Assembly (NCBI GenBank): GCA_964023205.1
Contig: OZ026835.1
Location: forward strand, 20,163,817 to 20,227,816
DNA: 64,000 nucleotides
Reading direction: 5' to 3'
Source of the DNA: Lutraria lutraria
Lineage: Eukaryota; Mollusca; Bivalvia; Venerida; Mactridae
A model generated the notes under the pieces. The model was not told the origin of the DNA. It saw only the letters and a list, made by a program, of their open reading frames with translations, and did not search any database. This document shows, in pieces, positions 23,001 through 32,968 of the stretch. The first letter of the stretch is position 1. Each line of letters begins with the position of its first letter. The translations under genes were made by a program, and so were the position numbers.

Positions 23001-26000
23001 TGAAATATAACTACTTCCTATATTCATTATTTTTTTTGGTTTCAGCAATTTTATTTTAAATGTTGTCAACATGATGGGGAAGAGGAGTTTGTAGCGTTAA
23101 AACACATACGACCAAATCGGCGACATATTGAATGTGTTACCTGTGCTACTGACAGGTACATTGTATCATGTTTATCATCACTTTTATGCTTCTAATGTTA
23201 CAGTATAACCATTAAAGTTAAATCTTTTAAATAGTTTTACCCCACAGTGAATGTTTCAAAAATTTTCTCACTACCCGGGCCATGGGGATATTTAGCGTTA
23301 CAAATCCCAAAATGGAAATAACATTTATTTTCTATGGAATAAGTGATTTTTTTCATTGTTTGAATCATAAATATAAATATTATTACACTGTAATTGGTGA
23401 CAATGGTGTGAAAACTGTTATATTATTATTCTTTTTTGCATGATCATGTGGAGAACACTTCTAGTCAGGGGTCACTCAAGCCTTTTTAGGGGGAAAATGA
23501 AGGACATTTTGCTGTGGGAAACTGCCTATGTAAGGTAGTAAATATAGCGAAAAAAAATATCACCGACTCAGTTATCATTAGTTCAAGTTGACTTGCAAGT
23601 AAGTTTTTAGCTCACATGTCACAAAGTGAGCTATTAGGATCACTCTCTGTCCGGCGTCGTGCGTTGTGCGTCGTCAAACTTTTTGTTGTGACCACACTAG
23701 GGGCCACATTTTTGGCTCAATTTTAGCAAAACTGAGTCAGAACGTTAATATCAACAAAATCTCGGACGAGTTCGATATTGGGCCATTTGGGGTCAAAAAC
23801 TAGGTCACCAGGGCCAAATAAGGGAAAACCTTGTGAACACTTTAGAAATCACTGTTTTGAATTTATCTTCATGAAACTTTGTCAGAATGTTTATTTTAAT
23901 AATATGTAGGTCAAGTTTGATAATGGGTCATTTCTGTAGTAAAATTAGGTCATTAGGGCAAATTGCTGGAAAACCTTGTGAACACTCTAGAAGTCACTGT
24001 TTTGATTGGATGATCATGAAACCTTGTCAGAATGTTTGTCTTCATAATATCTTGGACAAGTTCGAACATGGGTCATCTTTGGTCAAAAACTAGGTCGCTA
24101 GGTCAAATCTTATGAAAAACCATGTTAACACTGTAGATTTCACAGTTATTATTGGATCTTCACCAAACTTTGTCAAATTGTTTGTTTTAATGATATAACG
24201 GTCAAGTATAAATATGGGTCATCTGGGGTCAATAACTAGGTCACCAGGTCAAATCTTAGGAAAACTTTGTTAACACTGTAGATGTCACAGTTTTAATTGG
24301 ATCTTCACCAAACCTTGTCAGAATGTTTGCCTCAATGATATGTGGGTCAAGGATGAACATGGGTCAGCCGGGTTAAAAAACTGGGTCACAAGGTCAAATC
24401 TTAGGTAAAAATCTTGTAAAAGCTCTAAATGTCATGGTTTTGATTGGATCTTGGCCAAACCTTGTCAGATTGTTTGTCTTAATGATATTAAGGACAAGTT
24501 TAAATATGGGTCACCTAGGGTCAAAAACCAGGTCACAAGGTCAAATCTTAGGAAAACCTTATTAACACTGTAGATGTCAAATTTTGATCGTATCTTCACC
24601 AAACCAGGGATGCTATGTAATATAGCATCCCTGACCAGACCTAGTCAGAATGTTTGTCTTAATGATATGTAAGACAAATTCGAACATAGGTCGTCTGGGG
24701 TCTAAAACTAGGTCACGAGGTCAAATCTTAGGGAAACCTTGTCTATGCTGTAGTTTTCATGGTTTTGATTGGATCTTCACCAACTTTTGTCAGAATGTTT
24801 GTCTTATTTATATGTAGGACATGTTTTAACATGGGTCATCTGGGGTCAAAAACTAGGTCACTGGTTCAAAACAATGTTTTAATGTGTGATTGTCATGTGA
24901 GCGATATAGGGCCATCTTGGCCCTCTTGTTTAACTATTTGAAGACTGTTTGTTTATTTCAGTTCTCCTGTGTTGGTTTATCCTTGTCCAGATAATCATGT
25001 GATGTGTATTGAATGTTTTATATCTTATTCACAAGTTTCCCTGGATCAGAGATCTTTCATAGAAGATTCAGATCTTGGTTATTCATTACCGTGTCCTGGT
25101 AAACAGTTTCAATAATTCTTTATATACTTTATACTGTTAAATGTTCCATTTGTGTTGCTTACAGATTGAATTAATATTTCTTTGATCCAGAATTGAAATT
25201 TGCAATTTGCAACTCAAACTTCTAACACTGTGACTTCAGCTTTAGTGTGTTTAATGCTGTTTTTACTGATATTTCAGTTTTATTTAGTAGCCTTACCATT
25301 TTTCATGGTTAAAATGTTAATAACCAGTACTACATCACCCAAAAAGAGCTGGTTACTTAATTCTCCACATATGGAGTAGAACCACAGTTTAAAAATAAAG
25401 TTCATGGAAGGGTTTTAAACTCACAAGTGCTTTCAAATTAGATACCATAACCTCTCATCAACAGCTGAAATTGAAAAATGAGTTACAGCTGACACAACTG
25501 AGATAATATTGCTATTGATAGATATTTAATAGAATATATTGAAGGCACAAGACCCAGTTATATATATTTATATATTACAACTATGTCACAAAACAAATGC
25601 ATACAACATAGCATGACAATAAACTGAAAAGAAATTAAATACAAATAAAATTGATAGGCTATAGCATAAATTATTGATCAATTTTTATGGGCACGGTAAA
25701 AGAGAAAGTCTGCTTTAAGATATTGTAGTAAGACTATATATATATTCTGATTGATTGACAATACGAGTGACTCAGTGTAAAATATCAGTTTTATTCTTAG
25801 GTTACCAGGCTGTGTACTAGTATTTTGTACAACAGTTATATAATTATTATTATTATATATTTCAGTTGGTTGTGAAGATTCCTTGATAAGAGATGTTCAT
25901 CATTTTAAACTGCTAGGAAAAGATCAGGTATGTAAAATTCTCATCAAATTCTATCTTTGAAGCATTGTGTAACATTTGAATACTCATGGACTTTTTAATT

Positions 26001-29000
26001 TATTATGTCTAAGACAACTGACTCACTGGTAAATGTGTATAGAGTTATTATCAAAATATCTTTTATTTCTGTACATATTATTTTCACTGTGTGTTAAGTT
26101 CATACCATCAGTCAGGGTTATTTGGTGACCTCCAGTTTTAACAGTGGAGGAAGTCACAAGGTACACACCTGGATAAAACCCCTAACTTCTGTAAACTAAC
26201 TGGGCAGCTTTCTCACATGTGGAATTAATTGTTCCCATGTTGGGATTCAAATGCACAGTGCTCGCTTTGTTAATACTTCATTGTGTTGGTTGCTAATTGC
26301 CATTTTTTGTTTGATGAAAATAGTTCTCTTGTATTTTAAATTTTCAACAATTATCATGATTGAAGTATTAGCTATAATCTACTGTATCATTTGTGAGGGG
26401 GCTTCCGTTTTAACTGTTTTTGGAATGGTATGTGGTTGGTTCTACCTAGGTATACATCCAGGTACTTCTACCTTTGAAGCTGGAAAAATTGCTCCATGAC
26501 CCTGGATATTGGTGCGACGTTAATCCCGTGAGAAATGGAATCTGATTTTGTTTTATCACTGATGTATTGTTGATCTTTATTTACTCAGTATGAGCGGTAC
26601 AAAGACTTTGGTGCTGAAGAATGTTTGATTCAATCTGGTGGTCTTCTCTGTCCTAACCCCGGATGTGGTGAAGGTATTATAGTAGATAATGAAGCCAAGG
26701 AAGTCCAGTGTAGAACATGTAAGGTAAATATTGGTATTCATTTACTTGTACAGGGCTCTCATTTTACATTTAAAATCCATTTGATTCTTGATTTTGGCAA
26801 AGTAATGCTTCTGACTCTTGAGACTTTGTATCAATGGGTCAGATCTACTGTTACATTAAATAAGAATATTTTATTGACTCTTAGAATTAGTTTCAGCTAA
26901 AAGTCATCTTTGACCCTCCACTTTTGACATTTAGTGAGCACCCTGCTTGCATATTCTCTAAGTCAAAGATCTTAAGTTTTATAACCCTGTTGTTACTTCA
27001 GTGCAGCAAGATAATTGAGGCTCACTATGTTAATTGATCGCAACAACTTCGGCGGCAAACCAAATCTAGATCTATGTAAGACTTGGAGGGAATGGCACAG
27101 ATTTACTACATTCTCTCGATTATCCGAACACCGATTATCCGAATACCCGGTATTATCCGAATAAAATCTACGGTCCCGATTACGTCTCTATATATTTCAA
27201 CTACAACGAACCCAGGTTATACAAATCAGATTTTACGAATACCTGGTGTAATCGGAATACATTATTTAGTCCATAAAGTTAGGAATGCGCGTATTTTCAC
27301 ACCTATTATTCGAAATTGCCAATTGATAACAATGACCGCTTGAGAATCAAACGTCGTGTGACAAACAATGTGTAACATCAATTCATACACAAAGCGTGTC
27401 AACAGTTTAATTATCATTAAGTTGACCATATTGTGTGTTACAAATTTATACTAATCGCAGCAAATATTTCACAATGATCTCTGGTATAATAAGTTGATAT
27501 GCGTACATACCTGGTTATCTGTATGAAATTATTTGCATTTCAGCGTCATTCAAAATTTAAAAACTGATTCGAACACAATTAAACAAAACTAACTAGAATA
27601 TGATGATTTAGTGATAAAATGTTCCAGACATAAAAACATTACGTCATCGATTCTTTTAATTGTTTGAGAATGTGACGATAGCGATGCCTAGTCGATCGTA
27701 TATAGTATGTGAAGTGAGAATGACATATTGTGTCGCATTGTGTTCTGCATAATCCATAGATGCGCGGGTATTTATTTAACAAGAATTATTGGTTCATTTG
27801 TTAACTCATATACATTCATAAAACAAGGATAAATGATAAGTGTTTGTTATACATTTTATTTTATTCTTATTATCACTCAAGTAACATCATGTTTGCATAC
27901 GAGATTTAACTCCCTTGCAATATACGGACCATAAGGAATTCATCGTTTCCAACCAGTACATCATACTGAAATGGATTATTCGAAACCATGGATTATTCGA
28001 ATGACTTTTCAGGGCCCAACGACATTCGAATAATCAGGGTTTTACTGTACATAGTAAATTAAAAAATTCTCAAAAAAAACTTAGGAAGTTAACCCAGATG
28101 TACACAAGGTTTGGAGGGGGAAGTGGCCATGATTCACCAAACAAACAAGATTCACAAGATAAGATAACTTAGATAACACCCTGCTGCCACTTTCTGTGTT
28201 ACATTATTTGATTGTGAAGTATATTTTAATACTTATGACTTATTTACTGTTAACTGTTCTTCTTTTAGTATGAGTTTTGTAAGACGTGCAGACTAGAAGT
28301 CCATCAAGGCTCTTGTTACAGTGAAGGGGCAACCTCTGGTCGAAACATGGTATTTATTAAAGTTATAATTATTTGTATTTTATAACATTGTTCACAATTG
28401 ATACATATTAGAGTCATTGATTCAGATTGTGTTTTATGTTAAACCTCCCTGCCATGTAATGTTTTGCTGAGAAAGTTGTAAAATTGAAAGAAATTGTAAG
28501 AACAGAAAAAGCTTAGGCTTGTAGATAACTGAAATTAAGAGTTTGTGATCTGTAGAAGTGTTTAATGTTCATATAGCGATCTTCGCACTAACCCAGTAGC
28601 TCATAGACCAGGAGTAGTGTATATTTATTCAGGCTTGTGAACTATCTCAGAATTGTGTAATCAGACTAGTGGTAAATTGTTTATATTTAGTTGCCTGTTT
28701 TTAGCTGGAACTAGTGTTTTGAGATTCAAACCCAAAACCTCTTGGTTGGTAGTCCAGAGCATTACCACTTCAACCAATGATCCATCTCACTGGTGTTTTG
28801 AGAAAGAGTTAAAACATTGATAAAGTAGTAGGCTGGGGCCATGGTTCATTGCGCTAGATTTGTAACCTGGAGATCCGGGTTTGATTCCTGGTCATAGAAG
28901 GTCCTACCCTTCTATAAAAATTTGACAAAAACTGTTATATAACGTGAAAAAATAATTGAAAAACAGAGTAAAACCGAAAAAATAAATGATACAGTAGAAG

Positions 29001-29784
29001 AAAAAAGTAATACAGAGTTTGAGACAATTGTATTCATGTTGGTCTTTATTTTATATTAGGAACTTACTGTGGATACAGAGATGGCTCTTAGAGCAAGATG
29101 GGACTTACAATCACTGGAAACAATTCACGAGATGACCAAACCATGTCCAAGTTGTAATGTGAAAACAGAAAGAAATGGTAAGTATGCATTAATTTTATAC
29201 ACCCATCTTGATAGTGCAAACCATAGGAACTCCCATAGCCATCTTATGGACAGATGGGCCTCATCCACAATAGCTTTCTGCATTCTAAGCTGAACAGTTC
29301 ACATGGAGAGGAATTTATATAAGTTATCCTTGTTTTCTGATCCAAAATATCCTATTTTAGTAACATTCACAATCCATGTATGTATGTGTGTATGTTTGAA
29401 AACATAATTTGAAATAAAGTTTGAACAGTTCATATTAAATCCTGACCAAACATGGTTAAAATCTTTATGGTTAAAATGTTTATGGTTAAAATTTCTTAGC
29501 CAGGTTTAACGACCAACTAAATCGCCCTTGGCACTTTGATTTACCAGAAATTATGGAATAGATCTTGTCCTCTCTCTTTATTGTGTGAGTTCCCTTCTGG
29601 GCTTCACCAGATAATTTTACTGGTGTATTACTTTGACAGTTTGACACTCATTGTATTATTATAATCATTTGTTTTTATAGGCGGTTGTATGCATATGAAA
29701 TGTAGTAGATGTCATAATGAATGGTGCTGGGTTTGTGAAGCAGAATGGAACCGTACATGTCAAGGGGACCATTGGTTTGGATAG
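10880..29784 (+). CDS. PRKN: Parkin, RBR-type E3 ubiquitin ligase (complete, 10 exons)
   Basis: Exons: 10880-11056, 19903-20017, 21753-21946, 23046-23155, 24962-25098, 25866-25927, 26589-26723, 28269-28349, 29060-29177, 29681-29784. They join in frame to 410 residues with GT-AG introns. Domain order is Ubl (1-72), short linker, RING0 (about 104-185), RING1, IBR, and RING2 with the tail GDHWFG. Visible key residues: catalytic Cys379 in GGCMHMKC with His381 and Glu390; Trp351 in the REP helix (ARW); Ser67 at the PINK1 site (SSVLHL); and Lys118, Arg120 and Lys167, which match the phospho-ubiquitin pocket of RING0 (GKLRV, FKC). Parkin transfers ubiquitin to mitochondrial outer-membrane proteins through a Cys thioester after PINK1 activation. 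Human parkin has 465 residues; the loss is mostly in the Ubl-RING0 linker. A 5' UTR exon may exist but was not found. Confidence 0.96.
11676..14610 (-). pseudogene. LINE reverse transcriptase, disrupted
   Basis: Read on the minus strand: connector with [22 protein letters not shown] followed by an in-frame stop; HANVTPVF; then, past the inserted element, [16 protein letters not shown]. Motif A is [14 protein letters not shown], motif [21 protein letters not shown] and motif C FADD. The C-terminal domain follows with WDPYQQN and VLWNSLP. One frameshift lies near 12655, between motifs A and B. The stop near 14190, the frameshift and the insertion show it cannot make an active enzyme. Confidence 0.9.
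12999..14161 (+). mobile_element. Helentron-like non-autonomous element, copy 1
   Basis: Begins TAGCTCACATGTCAC with a short hairpin (AGCTCAC...GTGAGCT). It carries about seven diverged 140-150-bp internal tandem units (GGGTCATCTGGGGTCAAAAA, CCAAACCTTGTCAGAATGTT). It ends TGTCATGTGAGC, a subterminal inverse of the start, then the hairpin AGGGCCATCTTGGCCCT and CTTGT. Flanking LINE codons are continuous without an obvious target-site duplication. These traits match Helentron/HINE elements; the class is inferred. Confidence 0.75.
14620..15640 (+). pseudogene. LINE 5' region with 2A-like peptide and PHD finger
   Basis: An open frame at 14710-15633 (307 codons). Its second half encodes FDIETNPGP, a canonical 2A ribosome-skipping motif, at about residue 157. 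A PHD-type zinc finger follows (CGIC, CEEC, WYHAQC, CLKC). Then comes a Ser/Pro-rich stretch and LKIIIV, which matches the first strand of the LINE endonuclease, where the element is cut off. The first half contains hydrophobic stretches and is not recognised. Such 2A motifs are known from CR1/L2-type LINEs of invertebrates. Confidence 0.85.
16236..16659. mobile_element. MITE with about 45-bp inverted ends (GTTTGCCCTTTACCGACC)
   Basis: The left end reads GTTTGTTTGCCCTTTACCGA and the right end contains its reverse complement (TCGGTAAAGGGCAAACAAAC). Similarity extends outward into GGCCTAAATTAAAA / TTTTAATTTAAGCC. Non-coding interior. Diverged relatives of the left end (CCCTACCC...GAGGGTAGGTAGATAGGAAAAA) occur at about 31300-31360. 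Confidence 0.7.
17151..17280 (+). pseudogene. tRNA-like sequence, first copy, truncated
   Basis: The tRNA-like part starts at 17197 with GCCCGAT then TAGCTCAGTTGGTAGAGC (D arm) and TCTGACTTGCAAGCAGG. It stops after CGCGGGTTCGAG: the 3' half of the T arm and the acceptor strand are deleted, so it cannot fold into a tRNA. It belongs to a 255-bp tandem duplication whose other half starts at 17406. Confidence 0.7.
17452..17524 (+). tRNA. tRNA-like gene, apparent anticodon TGC (Ala), probably pseudogene or SINE head
   Basis: 73 nt with a good D arm (AGCTC...GAGC), T arm (GTGGGTTCGAGCCCCGC), and an anticodon loop CTTGCAA that would read TGC. The acceptor stem GCCCAAT / ATCAGGT has two mismatches and a GU end, and the anticodon stem has an A-G mismatch. 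This is weaker than expected for a working tRNA. A T-rich stretch follows. It could be a decayed tRNA or the head of a tRNA-derived SINE. Confidence 0.45.
17985..18247 (+). repeat. Fragment of another interspersed repeat (ATACGCCC...GGGTTGTAT)
   Basis: Begins TATACGCCCATTTGAAAAATGGGTTGTATAATGGGAAC-type sequence (written here in parts: TATACGCCCATTTG, AAATGGGTTGTATA), a short hairpin. It continues with CTTGATGTAAATGGTTATGG and GATCAAGGTCAGG. It is cut by the Helentron-like copy at 18248. The open stretches here are not genes. Confidence 0.5.
18248..19411 (+). mobile_element. Helentron-like non-autonomous element, copy 2
   Basis: Almost the same sequence, length and orientation as the copy at 12999-14161, with the same internal unit order. 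The left flank is the tail of another repeat (17985-18247). It lies in parkin intron 1, 6.3 kb of whose sequence separates it from exon 1-side LINE debris. Confidence 0.75.
19903..20017 (+). CDS. PRKN: Parkin exon 2: Ubl end, PINK1 site and ACT-like element
   Basis: Preceded by TATTTTCTTTCAG. It encodes [10 protein letters not shown], which aligns with DQQSIVHIV in human parkin, so the second Ser (Ser67) is the Ser65 equivalent phosphorylated by PINK1. It then encodes SGDTVLTV, which resembles the activating (ACT) element GDSVGLAV of the human linker. It leaves in phase 1 at GTATCT. Confidence 0.9.
20339..20914. repeat. Minisatellite, 27 units of 22 or 20 bp
   Basis: Units CCCTGTGAGTATAGTACCAC+AG (22 bp) and CCCTGTGAGTAGTACCACAG (20 bp). 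The order is S L S L L S L S L L L L L L S S L L S L S L L L S L L (18 L, 9 S), totalling 576 bp. It lies in parkin intron 2. The three long minus-strand open frames here exist only because the unit has no stop codon. Each unit contains GTGAGT, the core of a 5' splice site, in the sense direction of parkin. Confidence 0.97.
21753..23155 (+). CDS. PRKN: Parkin exons 3-4: RING0
   Basis: Exons 21753-21946 and 23046-23155. Zinc-ligand pattern: C108, C111, C123, C126, C153, C156, C168, H171. The first and third pairs are closer together than in human parkin (CX2C instead of CX3C and CX4C). GKLRVRC and the block [12 protein letters not shown] are strong parkin signatures. Exon 4 ends inside the first RING1 zinc-binding block (ECVTC). 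Confidence 0.92.
22410..22590. mobile_element. MITE family A, copy 3
   Basis: Degraded left end CAATGAAATCTGTG after TA; right end CACAGGTATGACTG followed by TA. The interior has AATAAAGGCCATTTTTC and AACTGCCATTGATTA. Lies in parkin intron 3. Confidence 0.75.
23608..24930 (+). mobile_element. Helentron-like non-autonomous element, copy 3
   Basis: Same family and orientation, about 160 bp longer than copies 1 and 2. It has one extra internal tandem unit near the 3' side and a 36-bp hairpin insert at about 24607-24642. Its 5' hairpin is shortened (one ACAAAGTG unit less). It sits at the end of parkin intron 4, next to the exon 5 acceptor. Confidence 0.75.
24962..25927 (+). CDS. PRKN: Parkin exons 5-6: RING1 and following helix
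   Basis: Exons 24962-25098 and 25866-25927. [13 protein letters not shown] and LGYSLPCP follow the human RING1 closely. Exon 6 encodes [15 protein letters not shown], the helix that contacts phospho-ubiquitin in known parkin structures. A Helentron-like element ends only about 31 nt before the exon 5 acceptor. Confidence 0.92.
26589..28349 (+). CDS. PRKN: Parkin exons 7-8: IBR domain
   Basis: Exons 26589-26723 and 28269-28349. GAEEC and [13 protein letters not shown] open the IBR. The eight zinc ligands can be followed as C, C, C, C, then C (EFC), C (KTC), H (EVH), C (GSC). Both exons are in phase 0. The intron between them holds a pogo-like element. Confidence 0.92.
27109..28047. mobile_element. 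pogo/Tigger-like non-autonomous element
   Basis: The left end CATTCTCTCGATTATCCGAA and the right end TTCGAATAATCAGGGTTTTACTG are degraded inverted copies. Inner repeats of ATTATCCGAATA lie near the left end and ATTATTCGAA near the right. TA flanks both ends. About 940 bp with no transposase frame. The CAGTAAAACC-CTGATTATTCGAA terminus is typical of pogo-type elements; the class is inferred. Lies in parkin intron 7. Confidence 0.65.
28834..28925 (+). mobile_element. tRNA-derived SINE fragment
   Basis: TGGTTCATTGCGCTAGATTT resembles an A box and GGGTTTGATTCCTGG a B box. The tail GTCCTACCCTTCTATAAAAAT matches the copy at 8807-8915. Lies in parkin intron 8. Confidence 0.6.
29060..29784 (+). CDS. 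PRKN: Parkin exons 9-10: REP helix and RING2 with the catalytic Cys
   Basis: Exons 29060-29177 and 29681-29784. ALRARWD is the repressor (REP) helix with its Trp. TKPCPSC starts RING2, and the intron splits the codon of the first Gly in GGCMHM. Cys379 is the ubiquitin-accepting residue. The chain ends DHWFG then TAG at 29782-29784, one residue shorter than the human DHWFDV end. Confidence 0.94.
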
Positions 29785-30470
29785 TGATTAGTTCTTGGAT
29801 AGAATGAAAATAATTAACAGCTTGTGCCAAATTCAGTGTATTCATTTCTCTGCCACCTGATCATAACCAACTAAAATTATAGCCAAAATTATTGGAAGGT
29901 GACTAAACTCCCACTAGTCTCCCATGGTCCATAGGGCTCTTATATACATGTACATTGAAAAGTTCATGAAAATATATTTTATTACTGTTTGTAATGCATT
30001 CTTGAAGATTTTGATTGTGAATGTTAAGAAATCTGAGGGTATTTGAATGTATCAATGGTAAACTGTTTATCTTCAACATCTTGACTTGAGTTGCTGGATT
30101 GTAATTCTAACTTTTTAAGTCATACATATTCTTCATTATCATGATCATTCTATTTTTTACAGTCGATTTGCAATACCACTGTAGATGGAAAGTGTATTGT
30201 TTTATTTGGGTATATTAAGTTTGTCTTTTTCATTCTTCATGAAGGTTACTCATTAATAAATACTTGTCTGAAATTAAACAGTCAGCAAACTTCTGTATGA
30301 AAGCCAAACATTTCTTGCTGTATAGCTAGACATGACACATGTTTTTGAAACCTGCAGATCATATCATGATGTTAGAATAATGGTATGCAAAGAAATGCAT
30401 TATGTTTTATTGATGAATGTTAATAGATGACAAATGGTTGAAAAAATGAAATAAAAAAATGTATATTTTT
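29785..30470 (+). other. PRKN: Probable parkin 3' UTR
   Basis: Non-coding sequence after the parkin stop codon. A candidate poly(A) signal AATAAA lies at 30450-30455 inside an A-rich stretch; a second AATAAA at about 30764 is an alternative. The true end cannot be fixed without transcripts. Confidence 0.4.
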
Positions 30471-30869
30471 TAGAAAGTACAACTGAATTTCAAATTTAGA
30501 GCCATGATTTAAGTATTTTAGTATATTAAATAGATAAGTATTAATTGATAATGTATTATTGTGTTAAATAGATACATTCAATGACAAGTTATTAAAACAC
30601 CAAATTGTTAATACAATGCATTGTTACAATTCACAAGGTCTTTAAATAAGTTTTAAGAAAATGCAATATCGTTTTTGTTTTTAATCATACATTATTAAAA
30701 ATGATACCAACTGAAAGAAGATATTATGAATCATTAAATTGTTTAAGTTGCAGAACAGATTTCAATAAAGTACTATATACAGTTAGCTAAATTTCTGAGA
30801 CTTAGCTTTACAGGTTCTGAAATAATCAGGGAATCCCCAACCTGGACAAGACTTCTGTCTTGAAGTATA

Positions 30870-31067
30870 CTGTGGAATCATTCATTTTCGTTGGGGATTC
30901 AATTTTATGGATTTCTAGGGTGGGCTCATCCATGAATTAAATCCCAACAAATTTAAATGCAGAGATAAGGCATTTCTTTCAAAAATCTACGAATTTATGT
31001 CCCCCAAAATAGCCAGTTTAGTAAAAACGACGAAAATAAAGCCCAACGAAAATAAATGAAAATACAG
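30870..31067. mobile_element. MITE with TA flanks (CTGT...CATTTTCGTTGGG)
   Basis: Left CTGTGGAATCATTCATTTTC then GTTGGGG; right CCCAACGAAAATAAATG then AAAATACAG. TA lies on both sides. 198 bp. The right end is the near-complement of the left, a Tc1/mariner-type MITE by form. Confidence 0.75.
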
Positions 31068-31678
31068 TATATATGTAGGCAAAACAAGTTTACATCTGTT
31101 AAATATTTGATTTGGTGTTGCTTTGAATCATAAAAGAAATATGTTACATGAAATTTATGTTTTATATACTTTTTTATTTTTGCTTAATTTTCTCAGACAT
31201 GATAGAGTTATTTCCCTTGAGTGGCTGATATTGAATGGTTGTTTTTCCCCTGTTTGTAAAGGTGAAACTGTTTCATATAAGGCCATCCTTAAAACATGAT
31301 TGTTTAGGGTAACCCTACCCAGAGAATTTTCAGAGGGTAGGTAGATAGGAAAAATAATATGTTTTTTACATTGAACCCAAAATGCTTTTTATGTATTAAA
31401 AAGAATTATAGAAGACACCAAAACATTTTTTTTCCAAACAAAACATTATTTAATGATGGTCTAGGTAAACTTTTAATATTGTGTTTTTAGTAATAGTTTA
31501 CTTTTATCTATTTTATGTATTCATACAATATTAAATCAGAATTCAATTAATATCCTAGTCTTACTTTTTATTTGTGTTATTAAAATTATATATTATGTAC
31601 CACAAATCTTGAAGCCATATCTGTATATTGAGGTACATGTATAATGAGTATACCACATATATTTTAAGTTATTTAGTC

Positions 31679-31808
31679 TACCACATATCTTGAGGTCATG
31701 TGTGTACCACATATCTTGAGGTCATGTGTGTACCACATTTCTTGAGGTCATGTGTGTACCACATATCTTGAGGTCATGCGTGTACCACGTATTGTGAGAT
31801 AATGTATC
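31679..31808. repeat. 26-bp tandem repeat, about 5 units
   Basis: Units of TACCACATATCTTGAGGTCA followed by TGTGTG, decaying at both ends. Lies between parkin and the TMC gene. No coding meaning. Confidence 0.9.
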
Positions 31809-31809
31809 T

Positions 31810-32968
31810 TAAAATTGTATGGTCTTGATAGTACCACATATTGGAAGGTTATGAATTTATCATGGCAGTCTTCAATAGACATTTCTATGTATATCAAATT
31901 ATGAGGTCATGACCGTACTGCTGTAAGTTACTTTTATGATAAAAAATCTACCAGACAACAACATGTCTTTAAAATTAATAATCATAGACACATTGCTTGA
32001 CATACAGGAAGTCTGCGTGTGCTGTTTGAAATCCAGGCAAGTAAGTGAAGGTCATATAACAACATGTCATCACCCTAATGTATTTGTGGGTATGGCAAAC
32101 TAAGATTTCATTTGGGCACGCTCGCTTAGGTCCACTCGCTTAGCTTACTTCTTTCCTTTTTATTTATCACTTGATAAGACTTCGGTGACCCTACTACTGT
32201 GACAGGTGAATGAAATTTGATCACAATGCAATATAATGCATAAGTTGGTTATCAAAATGATACCAAAAAATGGTCAGATGTATGCGCTTTGCAAAGATTA
32301 ATAAAATACAGTGAAACTAGTGGTAAAAGCCACCCTTGGGAAGGACACAATGCGACCTTTATAGACAGGAGGCCTTAATTGGGAGGTCTTTTTGTTCTGA
32401 AATTAATGATAAAATAGTAAAATATAATTTTTGTGTACAGGAATCATTATATTGGGCTCCTTATTTCAGTATTAAATTTTGTATGAACACAGATAGTGTA
32501 TATAATTAGTAGTTCACTTGATAAACTGATAAAGGCTTTATATCTTTATTCATGTGTCGAAACAATTAGCTGCCATATCTACTGATTAGTTCTCATATCG
32601 TTGTTATCATAAACTTGTAACATGTGGTTATTTTTATACGATATCAATATAATGATTTAATCTGATGGTTTGTTAATTAGGATAGTGCTGATATAAAATA
32701 ACGCATAGTGTTTTTTGTGACTCAATATTGTTTATTTATATTGTTTTTATATTCTCATTCATATGTAAAGTATTATGCTTAAATACTCTGGAATTGAATG
32801 TATAGGTCAACAGTATTCATTGGATGGCTTTCTCTAAATACGTTGTGTTGAGAAGTACATATTCGTGCATTGAATGGGACCTGGACCATTTTAATGTGGA
32901 ATATTTAAATGGCAAACATTATAGATAGTGGTAATATGAATATATAGTTAGTAAAAACTTGATTAGTG
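31810..32968. other. Intergenic region upstream of the TMC gene
   Basis: Contains a truncated MITE family A fragment at 32309-32413 (CAGTGAAACTAGTGG...GGAGGTCTTTTTGTTCT). Otherwise no gene is seen. The TMC promoter and 5' UTR should lie near the right side; no clear core promoter motif was identified. Confidence 0.4.
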
